A stretch of 64,000 bases of DNA from Pseudarthrobacter sp. GA104 (GCF_009741265.1 NZ_WOWL01000001.1:2852001-2916000); one strand, 5' to 3'; counted from the stretch's first letter, positions 25,782 through 34,511 are shown. The notes: generated by a model from the letters alone, not told the origin. Translations and numbers: made by a program.

Positions 25782-26105
25782 CTAGCCCGGCGGCCGCGAC
25801 CGGGCACGCTTCAGCGCCCGGTGCAGCTTGACGTTGGCGGCCTCAAGTTCCAGTACTTTGGCCACGCCTGCGAGGTTATGGCCCTGTTCAAGCAGTTCGC
25901 CGATCCGCAGCAGGACGGCGATGTCGTCGTCACTGTACTGCCGTGTTCCGCCGGACGTCCGCGACGGGGTCAGCAGGCCCTTGGTCTCGTAGAGCCGGAT
26001 GTTCTGCTGGCCGGTTCCCGCCAGCTTGGCCGCAACGGAGATGGCGTACAGTGCGCGGTTGCTGCCATTGGGGCCGGGCGGCCGCCCGGTTTCCTGCGGT
26101 GCCAT
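25782..26105 (-). CDS. MerR-family regulator, HspR-like (107 aa)
   Basis: Single N-terminal MerR helix-turn-helix: YAISVAAKLAGTGQQNIRLYETKGLLTPSRTSGGTRQY, then a short C-terminal helix (LRIGELLEQGHNLAGVAKVLE). No metal-binding Cys. The truncated MerR/HspR form and the divergent small heat shock gene suggest it represses or controls that gene. The 134-base divergent region holds the inverted repeat at 26164. Confidence 0.87.
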   Translation of the reverse strand: MAPQETGRPPGPNGSNRALYAISVAAKLAGTGQQNIRLYETKGLLTPSRTSGGTRQYSDDDIAVLLRIGELLEQGHNLAGVAKVLELEAANVKLHRALKRARSRPPG

Positions 26106-26163
26106 AAGTTCTCCAAAATCCGTCCGGTAGCCTTGCCTCAGTTTCCCACGAGTGCTATAAAAA

Positions 26164-26185
26164 ATCTATATCCATCACCATAGAT
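26164..26185. promoter_or_regulatory. Operator candidate between merR-like gene and hsp20
   Basis: Inverted repeat ATCTAT-N10-ATAGAT in an AT-rich stretch, between the divergent regulator and hsp20 genes. It does not match the canonical CTTGAGT-N7-ACTCAAG HspR (HAIR) box, so this regulator may recognise another site. Confidence 0.5.
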
Positions 26186-26199
26186 TACGGAGGATGGAT

Positions 26200-26271
26200 A
26201 TGACACGGATAAACACCTACAGAGCTGAAGGAGTGGGAAATGATGTTGATGCGCACGGACCCGTTCCGTGA
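26200..26271 (+). CDS. Possible 23-aa leader ORF overlapping the hsp20 start
   Basis: ATG with a perfect GGAGG six bases upstream opens [20 protein letters not shown] then PVP and a stop at 26269-26271, in a different frame from hsp20 and overlapping its first 32 bases. The Shine-Dalgarno is stronger than that of hsp20 itself. Could be a translationally coupled leader peptide; no homologue recognised, so it may also be a chance frame. Confidence 0.4.
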   Translation: MTRINTYRAEGVGNDVDAHGPVP

Positions 26272-26668
26272 GTTGGACCGGCTCACGCAGCAGGTCTTTG
26301 GGACCGCCGCCCGCCCGGCTGCCATGCCGATGGACGCCTGGCAGGAGGACGGCGAGTTTGTGGTGGCGTTCGACCTTCCCGGCGTGAAGATTGATTCACT
26401 GGACCTGAACGTTGAACGCAACGTCCTCACGGTCCGGGCGGAGCGCAAGGACCCCACGCAGCCCAATGTGGAATTGGTGGCTTCCGAGCGCCCCCGCGGT
26501 GTCTTCAGCCGGCAGTTGATCCTCGGCGACACCCTGGACACTGACAACATCAAGGCCAGCTACGACCAGGGCGTCCTGACCCTGCGGATCCCGGTGGCAG
26601 AGCAAGCGAAGCCGCGCAAGATCGAGATCCAGACACAGCATAGCGAGAAGCACGAGATCGGAACCTAG
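26240..26668 (+). CDS. Small heat shock protein Hsp20 (alpha-crystallin family, 142 aa)
   Basis: Alpha-crystallin domain (residues ~40-130): [43 protein letters not shown] and [24 protein letters not shown]. The N-terminus [20 protein letters not shown] is the actinobacterial Hsp18 type. ATG at 26240 or 26243 (MLM) follows GAAGGAG. First gene of a probable operon with a J-domain protein and a 27-kb hypothetical protein; likely holdase chaperone, regulated by the MerR protein. Confidence 0.93.
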   Translation: MMLMRTDPFRELDRLTQQVFGTAARPAAMPMDAWQEDGEFVVAFDLPGVKIDSLDLNVERNVLTVRAERKDPTQPNVELVASERPRGVFSRQLILGDTLDTDNIKASYDQGVLTLRIPVAEQAKPRKIEIQTQHSEKHEIGT

Positions 26669-26679
26669 CCACGGGCGGC

Positions 26680-26712
26680 GGGCACGGGCAACCCTTGGCG
26701 TTGCCCGTGCCC
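26680..26712 (+). terminator. Hairpin between hsp20 and the J-domain gene
   Basis: Perfect 12-bp stem (GGGCACGGGCAA / TTGCCCGTGCCC) with a 9-base loop, immediately after hsp20 and ending 15 bases before the next ATG. No T-tract; may attenuate or stabilise the upstream message rather than end it fully. Confidence 0.5.
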
Positions 26713-26727
26713 GGAACAGGGCAGCAC

Positions 26728-27051
26728 ATGACGAACACCCCCGACTACTACGCAATCCTGCGGGTCCAGCCACACGCCACCCAACAGGAGATTTCCCGCG
26801 CCTACCGGGCACTCATGCGCAGCCACCATCCGGACGTCGACGGCGGGGCCACCCCGCAGGGGGAGCTCCTGGAGATCATGCAGGCGTTCAATGTACTGCG
26901 CGATCCGCAACGGCGTGCCGCCTATGACCAGCAACGGGCAGCAGCCGCTGCCCAGGCCATCCCCGTCCGCAAGGTGCGCAGCCAGGCCGGTTCTTCCGGA
27001 CCCGCCATCAGGGTCACCCCGGTGCGGTGGGAGAGCGGGCCCTGGGCCTGA
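26728..27051 (+). CDS. J-domain protein (107 aa)
   Basis: J domain at the N-terminus: DYYAILRVQPHATQQEISRAYRALMRSHHPDVDGG with the HPD motif (residues ~35), then LLEIMQAFNVLRDPQRRAAYDQQ. There is no Gly/Phe or zinc-finger domain, so it is a short DnaJ-type co-chaperone that stimulates DnaK rather than a full DnaJ. It follows hsp20 with one intervening hairpin; likely the same stress operon. Confidence 0.88.
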   Translation: MTNTPDYYAILRVQPHATQQEISRAYRALMRSHHPDVDGGATPQGELLEIMQAFNVLRDPQRRAAYDQQRAAAAAQAIPVRKVRSQAGSSGPAIRVTPVRWESGPWA

Positions 27052-27061
27052 CGCAGGGCTG

Positions 27062-27478
27062 ATGGAGTACAACGACAACCGCGAGGAGGCGGAGAACCGA
27101 ATGAGCGAATGGCGCCGCTACGACTCACCCCTGATCCCGGCGTTCCACGAGCGCTTCGAACAGCGATGGGGCCCCGGCACTGCCCCCTTCCTGGACCCCG
27201 AGGCGCATGAGCAGCCGCTGCCCCGTGCCCAGTGGATCAATCCGGCCACCGGCGCTGCCCTGGCCGTTGTGCCGGTCTGGACCGCCGATGAAAAGCAGCA
27301 GCGGTCCTTCGGGGTCTTCTACCTTCCGCCCGCGGGGGACATCTGGGTATTGCGCCCCGGCTACACCGGTTACCTGGAACCTGCCGACGGTGAATCGGAG
27401 CATCTGGTGACCCTTCGGAATGACGCGTTCCGCAAGGCCGTGGCGCATGCCAAGGAGTTTCTGTTCGGTTCCCAGTAG
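27062..27478 (+). CDS. Hypothetical protein in the heat-shock operon (138 aa or 125 aa)
   Basis: No family recognised. Hydrophilic; conserved-looking features are YDSPLIPAFHERFEQRW, WINPATGAALAVVPVWTADE and GDIWVLRPGYTGYL. The ATG at 27062 follows the J-domain stop by 11 bases; an alternative ATG at 27101 (MSEWRRYDSP) has a GAGGAGG about 11 bases upstream. No membrane or secretion signal. Its place in the hsp20/J operon suggests a proteostasis role (inference). Confidence 0.65.
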   Translation: MEYNDNREEAENRMSEWRRYDSPLIPAFHERFEQRWGPGTAPFLDPEAHEQPLPRAQWINPATGAALAVVPVWTADEKQQRSFGVFYLPPAGDIWVLRPGYTGYLEPADGESEHLVTLRNDAFRKAVAHAKEFLFGSQ

Positions 27479-27561
27479 CGGCCGCAGGTTCCGCTCGTCA
27501 GTTGCCCCCAGCTGTGCCATCCTGAGACGTACTCACACGCTCCGTCACAAAAGGCCCGCCG

Positions 27562-29142
27562 ATGCACATCACCGCCAAAGACCTCGCCGCACTCATCCCG
27601 CCCGGGTTTACGCTTGGCGTTGCCACCGCAGCCTTCCAGATCGAGGGCGCGCTGGACGAGGATGGCCGCGGGCCGGCAGGCTGGGATGTCTTTGCGGCCA
27701 AGGAAGGCGCCATCGTCGAAAACCACAGCCCGGTGACGGCCTGCGACCATTACCACCGCATGCCCCAGGACGTTGCCCTGATGAAACAGCTGGGCGTGGA
27801 CTCCTACCGGTTCTCCTTCGCCTGGCCGCGGATCCAGCCCACCGGGCGCGGGCCGGCCAACCAGGCGGGCCTGGACTTCTACGACCGACTCCTGGACGAG
27901 CTGCTGGCCAACGGCATTTCCCCCATGGCCACCATCTACCACTGGGACACGCCGCTGGCCCTGGACGAAGCCGGCGGCTGGCTGAACCGCGACACCGCCT
28001 ACCGGCTGGGGGAGTACGCAGGCATCCTGGCAGAGGCATTCGGTGACAGGGTGGCCAGATGGGTGACCATCAACGAACCCGCGACTGTCAGCACCAACGG
28101 CTACTCCCTCGGCCTGCATTCGCCCGGCAAGGAACTGCTCCTGGCCGCCTTTCCCACCGTCCACCACCAGTTGCTGGGGCACGGACTGGCGGTGCAGGCA
28201 CTGCGCGCTGCCAAGGTGCCTGGCGAAATCGGCATGACAAACGTCTACTCGCCCATGGTTCCGAATTCCATCAACCCGCTGGACTACGTCAGCGCCGGGC
28301 TGATGGACCTGGCCCAGAACCGGCTCTACGCCGATCCCGTGCTGACCGGAAAATATCCGGACCTTATCCGGGCCGCCAAGTTCTTCAGCTCGTTCGAGCA
28401 CCCGGAGGAGGACATGGAGCTCATCTCCCAGCCCCTGGACTTCTATGGGCTCAACTACTACATGCCCACCAAGGTGGCTGTTGGCCCGGGTGGCGGTGCA
28501 GTGCCGGCGAGCATGGCCGAGGCCATGGGCAGCGACCTCAGTGCTGCCGGCAACGGCGGAACACCCTTCCATGTGGAGACCTGGCCGGAAGCGGACATCA
28601 CCTCCTACGGCTGGCCCGTGAAGCCGGAATACATGGCAGTGGCCCTGAAGGAGATGGGCGAGCGGTACCCCAACCTCCCGCCGGTCATCCTCACCGAGGG
28701 CGGTGCCAGCTTCGAGGACATCATCGTGCGGGACAAGTCCACCAACACCAGGTTCATCCCGGATGAGCGCAGGCTGAAGTACCTCTCCGACCACCTTGAG
28801 GCCGCCCTCAGGGCAACAGCCCCGGGCGGAGTGGCGGAAAAGGTGGACCTGCGCGGCTATTACGTCTGGTCGCTCATGGACAACTTCGAATGGTCCGCCG
28901 GCTACAACCAGCCCTTCGGGCTCCTGCACGTGGACTTCGAAACCCTGGAGCGGACGCCCAAAGCCTCCTACTTCTGGCTCCAGGAACTCGTCGAGGAGCG
29001 CGACCTCGCCGCGGCGGCGGGTACCGCAATCGCGGAGGCCATGGCTTCCGACGCTTTTGACGTTGAGGTCATAGGCACCGACGTTGTTGGTGCTGATGCG
29101 CCGGACGACGACGACGTCACGGCTTTGGGTGCCAGCGCCTAG
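27562..29142 (+). CDS. Family 1 glycoside hydrolase (beta-glucosidase, 526 aa)
   Basis: GH1 TIM barrel: GVATAAFQIEGALDEDGRG, SYRFSFAWPRIQPTG, the acid/base TINEP (Glu about 174) and, in the nucleophile region, LTEGGASF (Glu about 379), where most GH1 enzymes have TENG. Later VWSLMDNFEWSAGYNQPFGL and the family C-terminus are intact, so it is probably active. A C-terminal extension of ~35 residues (ending DAPDDDDVTALGASA) is acidic. No signal peptide, so it acts on imported disaccharides or glucosides. Confidence 0.92.
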   Translation: MHITAKDLAALIPPGFTLGVATAAFQIEGALDEDGRGPAGWDVFAAKEGAIVENHSPVTACDHYHRMPQDVALMKQLGVDSYRFSFAWPRIQPTGRGPANQAGLDFYDRLLDELLANGISPMATIYHWDTPLALDEAGGWLNRDTAYRLGEYAGILAEAFGDRVARWVTINEPATVSTNGYSLGLHSPGKELLLAAFPTVHHQLLGHGLAVQALRAAKVPGEIGMTNVYSPMVPNSINPLDYVSAGLMDLAQNRLYADPVLTGKYPDLIRAAKFFSSFEHPEEDMELISQPLDFYGLNYYMPTKVAVGPGGGAVPASMAEAMGSDLSAAGNGGTPFHVETWPEADITSYGWPVKPEYMAVALKEMGERYPNLPPVILTEGGASFEDIIVRDKSTNTRFIPDERRLKYLSDHLEAALRATAPGGVAEKVDLRGYYVWSLMDNFEWSAGYNQPFGLLHVDFETLERTPKASYFWLQELVEERDLAAAAGTAIAEAMASDAFDVEVIGTDVVGADAPDDDDVTALGASA

Positions 29143-29149
29143 GACAGGT

Positions 29150-30256
29150 TCAGAGCAGGTCCAGGGCGGCGAGCTGCTTGGCTATCCCCGCCCCGTCGGG
29201 TGAGTAGATCCACGGAACCCGGGATGCCGTGTGGTCCCCGTCCTCCGAATGGCCGCCTGCGAACACCGATTCGCTGATGGACAGCTGGCGGATGGCGATT
29301 GCGGCTACCTTGTCCGGGTTCTCCTGCGCGAATTCGGAATAGATGGCTTCGTCATGCTGGCCGTTATCGCCGATCAGGAGCCAGCGCATGTCAGGGAATT
29401 CCTTGGCGAGCCGTTCCAGGTTGCGGTGCTTGTGGTCCTGGCCGCTGCGGAACCACCGGTCCTGGGTCAGGCCCCAGTCGGTCAGGAGCAGGGCACCGGA
29501 CGGGTACATGTTCCGGGTCAGGAAGCGGGCCAGGGTGGGGGCGGCGTTCCACGGCCCCGTGGACAGGTAGATCACCGGCGCGTCCGGGTGTTCGACGGTC
29601 AGCCGGTCCAGCAGGACCGCCATGCCGGGCGTGGCCATGCGGGCCCGCTCGCTCAGGACGAACGTGTTCCACAGCGCCAGGAAAGGCCGGGGCAGGGCCG
29701 TCACCATCACGGTGTCATCAATGTCGGAAACGATGCCGAACTTTACGTCCGGGGCAATGACCCGGATCTTCGCCTCAACAGGTTCGGTGCCTTCGCCCCG
29801 CAGGACGGCAGTGTGCCAGCCGGGCGTGAGCTGAACATCCACTTCGGTGTCAATCAGCCCGCCCCGGTCAGCCCGGACGTGGGTGACAACATCGCCGATG
29901 GTGATTTCGACGTCGGTGAACTGCAACGGCACGCTGGTGAAGGCGCGCCAGCCGCGGACGTTCTGGTTGCCGTTCCGGGCTGCATGTTCTGCCTTGCTGC
30001 CCGGCGACGGCTTCTGGGTCAGGAGGACCCGTCCCAGCACGCGCACCATGCTGGTTGAGCCATAGCCCTGGTAGGCGATCGTCTGGGGAACGAACTTCCA
30101 GCGTTTGGCCAACTGGATGCGAACGGTGTTAACGGCATCCGAAATCCGGTGCGCAAACCTGAACACCTGGTTTCCGTAGAGCTGGGTGTGGTCCGTCCCG
30201 CCGTGGTCTGTGGGTGTTGCTGCATGCTCTGGCGGGGTCTGGGGAGCCGTGTCCAT
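29150..30256 (-). CDS. App1-family (DUF2183) phosphatidate phosphatase-like protein (368 aa)
   Basis: HAD-like App1 phosphatase: the catalytic GIVSDIDDTVMVT, an STGPWNAAPTLARFL block and LLIGDNGQHDEAIY, matching the DUF2183 family whose yeast member App1 dephosphorylates phosphatidic acid. The N-terminal ~150 residues include a beta-rich domain. The start is placed at MDTAPQTPPEH; the 19 codons upstream look like non-coding GC-rich sequence. Convergent with the GH1 gene, with 7 bases between. Confidence 0.85.
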   Translation of the reverse strand: MDTAPQTPPEHAATPTDHGGTDHTQLYGNQVFRFAHRISDAVNTVRIQLAKRWKFVPQTIAYQGYGSTSMVRVLGRVLLTQKPSPGSKAEHAARNGNQNVRGWRAFTSVPLQFTDVEITIGDVVTHVRADRGGLIDTEVDVQLTPGWHTAVLRGEGTEPVEAKIRVIAPDVKFGIVSDIDDTVMVTALPRPFLALWNTFVLSERARMATPGMAVLLDRLTVEHPDAPVIYLSTGPWNAAPTLARFLTRNMYPSGALLLTDWGLTQDRWFRSGQDHKHRNLERLAKEFPDMRWLLIGDNGQHDEAIYSEFAQENPDKVAAIAIRQLSISESVFAGGHSEDGDHTASRVPWIYSPDGAGIAKQLAALDLL

Positions 30257-30322
30257 GGAACCACTCTGCCACAGGCTGCACCGCGCGGGGCCACTTCCGG
30301 CGCTTGCCCTCACTCCGTGACG

Positions 30323-31054
30323 TCACCCTTCCCCCAGGATCCAGCGCAGGGTCTCGGCGTTGCGCACGGCGTTGCCGCCGCCGTCGTTATTGAAATAGGC
30401 ATACACGTCCAGGCCGTTGCCGGACCACTCGCGGATGCGGTCCGCCCACCAGTGCAGGTCGGTGTCCGAGTAGGAGCCCGCGTAGAGGTGCTCGTGGTCC
30501 GGGCCGTGCAGCCGGACATACGTGAACGGGGCGGTGGTCCGCAGGATGCAGGGAAGGTTGGCCCCGCTCATGATGCAGTAGGCTGCCTGGTGCCTTTCCA
30601 GCAGGGCGTACACCTCCGGGCTGTCCCAGCTCGCATGCCGGAACTCGACGGACACCCGGATCCACTCCGGAACCATGGCCAGGAAGTACTCCAGCCGGGC
30701 GTCATCGCGTTCCATGCCGGGTGGCAACTGGACCAGGAGGACTGCCCGTTTGTCACCGAGTTCGTGCCAGCACCGCTCGATCCGCTCCAGCCACACCTCC
30801 GGCTGGTACAGCTTCCGGGCGTGGGTCAGGCCGCGGGGAGCCTTGACGGACATGGTGAAGCCGTGCGGCAGCCGCCGGTTCCAGCCCGCGAAGGTGGTGT
30901 CCCGGGGCCAGCGGTAGAAGCTGGCATTGAGCTCAACGGTGCTGAAGCGGGAGACATAGTGGGCAAGCCTGTCCCTCACCGGCAATTTGGGCGGGTAGAG
31001 GACGTTTTCCCAGTGGTCGTAGCTCCAGCCGGAGGTTCCGATGTGGATTGCCAT
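30323..31054 (-). CDS. DUF72 (YecE-like) family protein (243 aa)
   Basis: DUF72 TIM-barrel: IHIGTSGWSYDHWENVLYPP, FSTVELNASFYRWP, FTMSVKAPRGLTH, VEFRHASWDSPEVY and DVYAYFNNDGGGNAV. Start at MAIHIGTSG (31054) with GAGGAAC upstream; the MGGT extension is less likely. Function of DUF72 is unknown. Upstream of the GH15 gene, divergent. Confidence 0.88.
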   Translation of the reverse strand: MAIHIGTSGWSYDHWENVLYPPKLPVRDRLAHYVSRFSTVELNASFYRWPRDTTFAGWNRRLPHGFTMSVKAPRGLTHARKLYQPEVWLERIERCWHELGDKRAVLLVQLPPGMERDDARLEYFLAMVPEWIRVSVEFRHASWDSPEVYALLERHQAAYCIMSGANLPCILRTTAPFTYVRLHGPDHEHLYAGSYSDTDLHWWADRIREWSGNGLDVYAYFNNDGGGNAVRNAETLRWILGEG

Positions 31055-31138
31055 TGTTCCTCCCAACCGGCCGGCATTCCTTCAGGCTACACCGGCGGAT
31101 GCCCTTCCTTTTCGGGACGGCTGTGGCAGGGTAAGGAC

Positions 31139-32947
31139 ATGGCGCGAATTGAAGATTACGCGGTGGTCGGCGACCTTCAAACCGGGGCCCTGATCAGCAA
31201 GGACGGCTCCATCGACTGGCTGTGCCTTCCCCGGTTCGATTCCCCGGCCTGCTTCAACTCGCTGCTTGATACGCCGGAGGCCGGCCGTTGGCTGCTGGCG
31301 CCCAAGAGCGGCGGGCCGTGCACCCGGAGGGCCTACCGCGACGGCACGCTGGTGCTGGAGACGGAGTGGGAAACCCCCGACGGCACCGTGCGGGTCATCG
31401 ACTTCATGCCGCCCCGCGACTCCGTGGCGGACATCGTTCGCATCGTCGAGGGGGTGAGCGGCAGCGTGCCGATGCACGGTGAGCTTGTCCTCCGCTTTGA
31501 TTACGGCCACATCATCCCGTGGGTCCGCCGGGACAAGCTGGGGCTCCACGCCATCGCAGGCCCGGATGCTGTCTATTTCGTCACGCCCGCGCCGCTTCAG
31601 AGCGAGAACATGCACACCGTCAGCGACTTCACGGTCAACGCCGGGGACCGCGTCCCGTTCGTGCTCACCTGGGCGCCAAGCCATGTGGCCCGGCCGCACA
31701 CGGTGGACGCGGAGGAAGTCCTGGGCAGCACGTCCGCCTTCTGGCGCGGCTGGGCTTCCCAGTGCACCGTCAAGGGGAAGTACCAGGACGCGGTTGTGCG
31801 CTCGCTTGTGACGCTGAAGGCGCTGACCTACGCCCCCACCGGCGGCATCGTGGCGGCCGTGACCACGTCCCTGCCGGAGCAACTGGGCGGCCCCCGCAAC
31901 TGGGACTACCGCTACTGTTGGCTGCGGGACGCCACCATGACGCTCCAGGCCCTCCTGGCGGCCGGTTACACAGCGGAGGCGGCCGCCTGGCGGGACTGGC
32001 TGCTCCGGGCGGTGGCCGGCGACCCCGCGGACCTGCAGATCATGTACGGCATCCACGGCGAGCGCCGCCTGCCGGAGATGGAGCTGCCCTGGCTGAAGGG
32101 CTATGAGAATTCGTCTCCGGTGCGCATTGGCAACGGAGCGGCGGAGCAGCTGCAGCTGGACGTCTGGGGCGAAGTGCTGGACTGCCTCGCGCTGACCCGG
32201 AATTCGCTGCTGACGCATCCGGACGAGGCCTGGGACGTCCAGCTGGCCCTCATGGAACACCTGGAGACGATCTGGGACCAGCCGGACAACGGCCTCTGGG
32301 AAATGCGGGGCCCGCGCCGCCACTTCACCCACTCTAAGGTGATGGCCTGGGTGGCGGCGGACCGGATGGTGAAAGGCGTCCGGGAGTCCGGGCTGCCGGG
32401 TCCGGCCGAGCGGTGGGAAAGGCTGCGGGAGACCATCCGCCAGGACGTCATGGCCAATGGCTTCGACGCTGCCCGCAATACTTTCGTGCAGTCCTACGGC
32501 CGGTCCGAGCTGGACGCCAGCCTCCTCCTGATTCCGCGCGTAGGGTTCCTGCCGCCCGATGATCCCCGGGTGATTGGAACCATCGAGGCGATCCAGCGTG
32601 ACCTTACGCAGGACGGGTTCGTCCTGCGGTACCGCCCTGAAGAGAGCGACGACGGCCTGCCGGGGGACGAGGGCGTCTTCCTTGCGTGCTCCTTCTGGCT
32701 GGTGGAGGCACTGCTGGGCGCGGGACGGCACGAGGAATCGCGGGAGCTTTTCGAGCGGCTGCTGGACCTGCGGAACGACGTCGGCCTGCTGAGCGAGGAA
32801 TGGGCCGTGAAAGCCGGCCGGCAGTTGGGCAATACGCCGCAGGCCTTCAGTCACTTCGCGCTTGTGACTAGCGCTTTGGAGCTCCATCAGGATACGGTTC
32901 GGCGGAGTGACACCCCCATTCCGCCGGAGGCGGCGGAACCGTGCTGA
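31139..32947 (+). CDS. Glycoside hydrolase family 15-type protein (602 aa)
   Basis: Two-domain GH15: N-terminal beta-sandwich (ALISKDGSIDWLCLPRFDSP, VIDFMPPRD) and a C-terminal (alpha/alpha)6 barrel with NWDYRYCWLRDATMTLQAL, WDQPDNGLWEMRG (general acid/base region) and FLACSFWLVEALL. This is the trehalase/glucoamylase-like actinobacterial group; the substrate, likely trehalose or a maltooligosaccharide, is inferred. No signal peptide. ATG at 31139 preceded by AGGAC. Confidence 0.88.
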   Translation: MARIEDYAVVGDLQTGALISKDGSIDWLCLPRFDSPACFNSLLDTPEAGRWLLAPKSGGPCTRRAYRDGTLVLETEWETPDGTVRVIDFMPPRDSVADIVRIVEGVSGSVPMHGELVLRFDYGHIIPWVRRDKLGLHAIAGPDAVYFVTPAPLQSENMHTVSDFTVNAGDRVPFVLTWAPSHVARPHTVDAEEVLGSTSAFWRGWASQCTVKGKYQDAVVRSLVTLKALTYAPTGGIVAAVTTSLPEQLGGPRNWDYRYCWLRDATMTLQALLAAGYTAEAAAWRDWLLRAVAGDPADLQIMYGIHGERRLPEMELPWLKGYENSSPVRIGNGAAEQLQLDVWGEVLDCLALTRNSLLTHPDEAWDVQLALMEHLETIWDQPDNGLWEMRGPRRHFTHSKVMAWVAADRMVKGVRESGLPGPAERWERLRETIRQDVMANGFDAARNTFVQSYGRSELDASLLLIPRVGFLPPDDPRVIGTIEAIQRDLTQDGFVLRYRPEESDDGLPGDEGVFLACSFWLVEALLGAGRHEESRELFERLLDLRNDVGLLSEEWAVKAGRQLGNTPQAFSHFALVTSALELHQDTVRRSDTPIPPEAAEPC

Positions 32948-32987
32948 GGCGGCGCGGCCCGGGGTCTCTTCTCCTTCGCGCAATAGA

Positions 32988-32999
32988 TAAGTATACTTA
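32988..32999. promoter_or_regulatory. Perfect palindrome TAAGTATACTTA before the DUF1508 gene
   Basis: 12-bp perfect palindrome, 62 bases upstream of the DUF1508 start, in an AT-rich island. Related to the palindromes at 15217 and 34411. Confidence 0.5.
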
Positions 33000-33061
33000 C
33001 TAACACCTCATGGAGTGCTCCAACAAAGCACAACGCGGTGACTGACGGAGGAGTGATTTGC

Positions 33062-33352
33062 ATGGCCGGGTATTTTGAGCTCGTGGATGCGCCTGACGGC
33101 GGCTACAGGATCCGGATGCTGGACGGAGCAGGGAGCCTGATGGCCATCTCGGTCACCTTTCCCACCAAAAGGGCCGCGGTTGCCGGCGTGGCACTGGCGC
33201 GGGAGATTGCCGGTACCGGCCTGATCCGGGATAAGAGCCACGACGGCGCCGGGACGGTTCTCCGGGAACGCGTTCGCCCCGTGAACTCCGCCAAGGAGGA
33301 AGCAGCCCGCCGAAAGAAGGCCCCTGCGGCCAAACGGGCAGCGGTAGGCTGA
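33062..33352 (+). CDS. DUF1508 (YegP-like) protein (96 aa)
   Basis: Contains the DUF1508 core YFELVDAPDGGYRIRMLDGAGSLMAIS; a single DUF1508 module rather than the double module of E. coli YegP. C-terminal 25 residues are Lys/Ala-rich (RRKKAPAAKRAA), suggesting nucleic acid binding or disorder. GGAGG lies ahead of the ATG. Its stop overlaps the ATG of the HAD gene (TGATG). Confidence 0.85.
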   Translation: MAGYFELVDAPDGGYRIRMLDGAGSLMAISVTFPTKRAAVAGVALAREIAGTGLIRDKSHDGAGTVLRERVRPVNSAKEEAARRKKAPAAKRAAVG

Positions 33353-34059
33353 TGGCACCCCAAGGCGCCACACCCCCTGGCGTGCGACGCCGGGGGGTTC
33401 TTTTTGACGTTGACGGGACCCTGATCGACTCGTCCTACATCCACACCATTGCCTGGTGGGGAGCCTTCCGAGAGCACGGCTATGACATCCCCATGGCCTC
33501 CATCCACCACTATGTGGGCATGGGTGGCGACCGGTTGGTGGACAGCCTCCTGCCCGAGGGGCGGGACCGGTCCGCGGACCCGGAGGTGATGGCCAGCCAT
33601 GGTGCGCTCTATGCGTCCCACTGGCCCGCGCTCCGCGCCTTCAAGGGGGCAAAGGACCTGCTGGGCCAATGCCATGCCGGCGGCCTGGCCGTTGCGCTGG
33701 CCTCATCCGCCCGCAAGAAGGACCTTGCGGTCATGGGGTCCGTCCTCGACGCCGATGCCTTCATTGACAGCGCCACCAGCGCCAACGACGCCAAGGAGAG
33801 CAAGCCCGCCCCGGACATCCTGGTGGCGGCACTCGACGCGATCGGCGTGGAGGCCGCGGACGCCGTCTTCATTGGAGACGCCGTTTGGGACATGCTGGCC
33901 GCGGGGGCATTGGGGATTCCCGCCATCGGTGTTACCTGCGGCGGAGTCAGCGCCGCCGAACTCCGGGAGGCCGGGGCGGTGGAAGTCTATGAAGGGCCGC
34001 AGGACCTGCTGCAAAACCTGACGTCAAGTGCCATCGGCCGGCTGCTCGCGCGGCCTTGA
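33352..34059 (+). CDS. HAD-superfamily hydrolase (235 aa)
   Basis: Phosphoglycolate-phosphatase-like HAD: VLFDVDGTLIDSSYIH (Asp nucleophile and acid), VALASSARKKDL (motif 2) and ADAVFIGDAVWDMLAAGALG (motif 4), with a helical cap between. First ~15 residues precede the core. Translationally coupled to DUF1508. Substrate unknown; phosphoglycolate or a sugar phosphate are possibilities only. Confidence 0.88.
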   Translation: MAPQGATPPGVRRRGVLFDVDGTLIDSSYIHTIAWWGAFREHGYDIPMASIHHYVGMGGDRLVDSLLPEGRDRSADPEVMASHGALYASHWPALRAFKGAKDLLGQCHAGGLAVALASSARKKDLAVMGSVLDADAFIDSATSANDAKESKPAPDILVAALDAIGVEAADAVFIGDAVWDMLAAGALGIPAIGVTCGGVSAAELREAGAVEVYEGPQDLLQNLTSSAIGRLLARP

Positions 34060-34092
34060 AGCCGCATTGCGCAGGCTTGGTAACACGCCGGG

Positions 34093-34341
34093 TCAGGGCG
34101 CCTGCCCGCCCGCCACGGCATCCTCATCGCCTGCATTCGCGGCCTTGTTCCATACCACCGCAACCCTGACCGATCCGTCGTCGTTCCGCTCAACGTCCGT
34201 GAGCACTTCCGCCATGTTGGCTCCCATCTCCATGATGCGGGTCCGGTAGCTGTTGACGAGCGCCTCCAGGCTTTCCTCGCTCCACTCGCCGGGCCGCATG
34301 CGCGTGGAGATCTCAACGGGTTCCGGCTGGTAGAGCGACAT
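34093..34341 (-). CDS. Small hypothetical protein (82 aa)
   Basis: Unrecognised. One predicted helix (EESLEALVNSYRTRIMEMGANMAEVL) and an acidic strand (ERNDDGSVRVAVVW) then a Gly/Ala tail. A real protein by composition (Met, Asn, Glu balanced). Divergent from the alcohol dehydrogenase; the shared 170-base region contains the AAGTA/TACTT pair. Confidence 0.6.
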   Translation of the reverse strand: MSLYQPEPVEISTRMRPGEWSEESLEALVNSYRTRIMEMGANMAEVLTDVERNDDGSVRVAVVWNKAANAGDEDAVAGGQAP

Positions 34342-34410
34342 GGCGTTCCTCTTTCATACGTAGCTGCGGAGCTGGCCCTTCCCACGCTAGGAGCCCGGGG
34401 CCGGGACGGC

Positions 34411-34433
34411 AAGTATTTAGTCAGCCTACTTAC
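34411..34433. promoter_or_regulatory. AAGTA...TACTTAC inverted pair in a divergent promoter region
   Basis: AAGTATTTAG and CCTACTTAC form an inverted pair (AAGTA / TACTT) with 11 bases between, between the 82-aa gene and the alcohol dehydrogenase. Similar half-sites to 15217 and 32988, suggesting a shared regulator. Confidence 0.35.
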
Positions 34434-34511
34434 CTTTTCTGTTGGAAGCCGATAGCGTCGAATGACGGGCTGCGGTCCGGACTGAAGGCAGAACCTCCAG
34501 AAAGGCGAATC

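Noticed and set aside
26164..26185. HAIR/HspR box (CTTGAGT-N7-ACTCAAG)
   Set aside because: The dyad present is ATCTAT-N10-ATAGAT, which does not match; hence only an unspecified operator was called.
30149..31138. N-terminal 330-codon extension of the GH15 frame
   Set aside because: It is antisense to the DUF72 and App1 genes and has no recognisable protein pattern; the GH15 family starts at the ATG at 31139.
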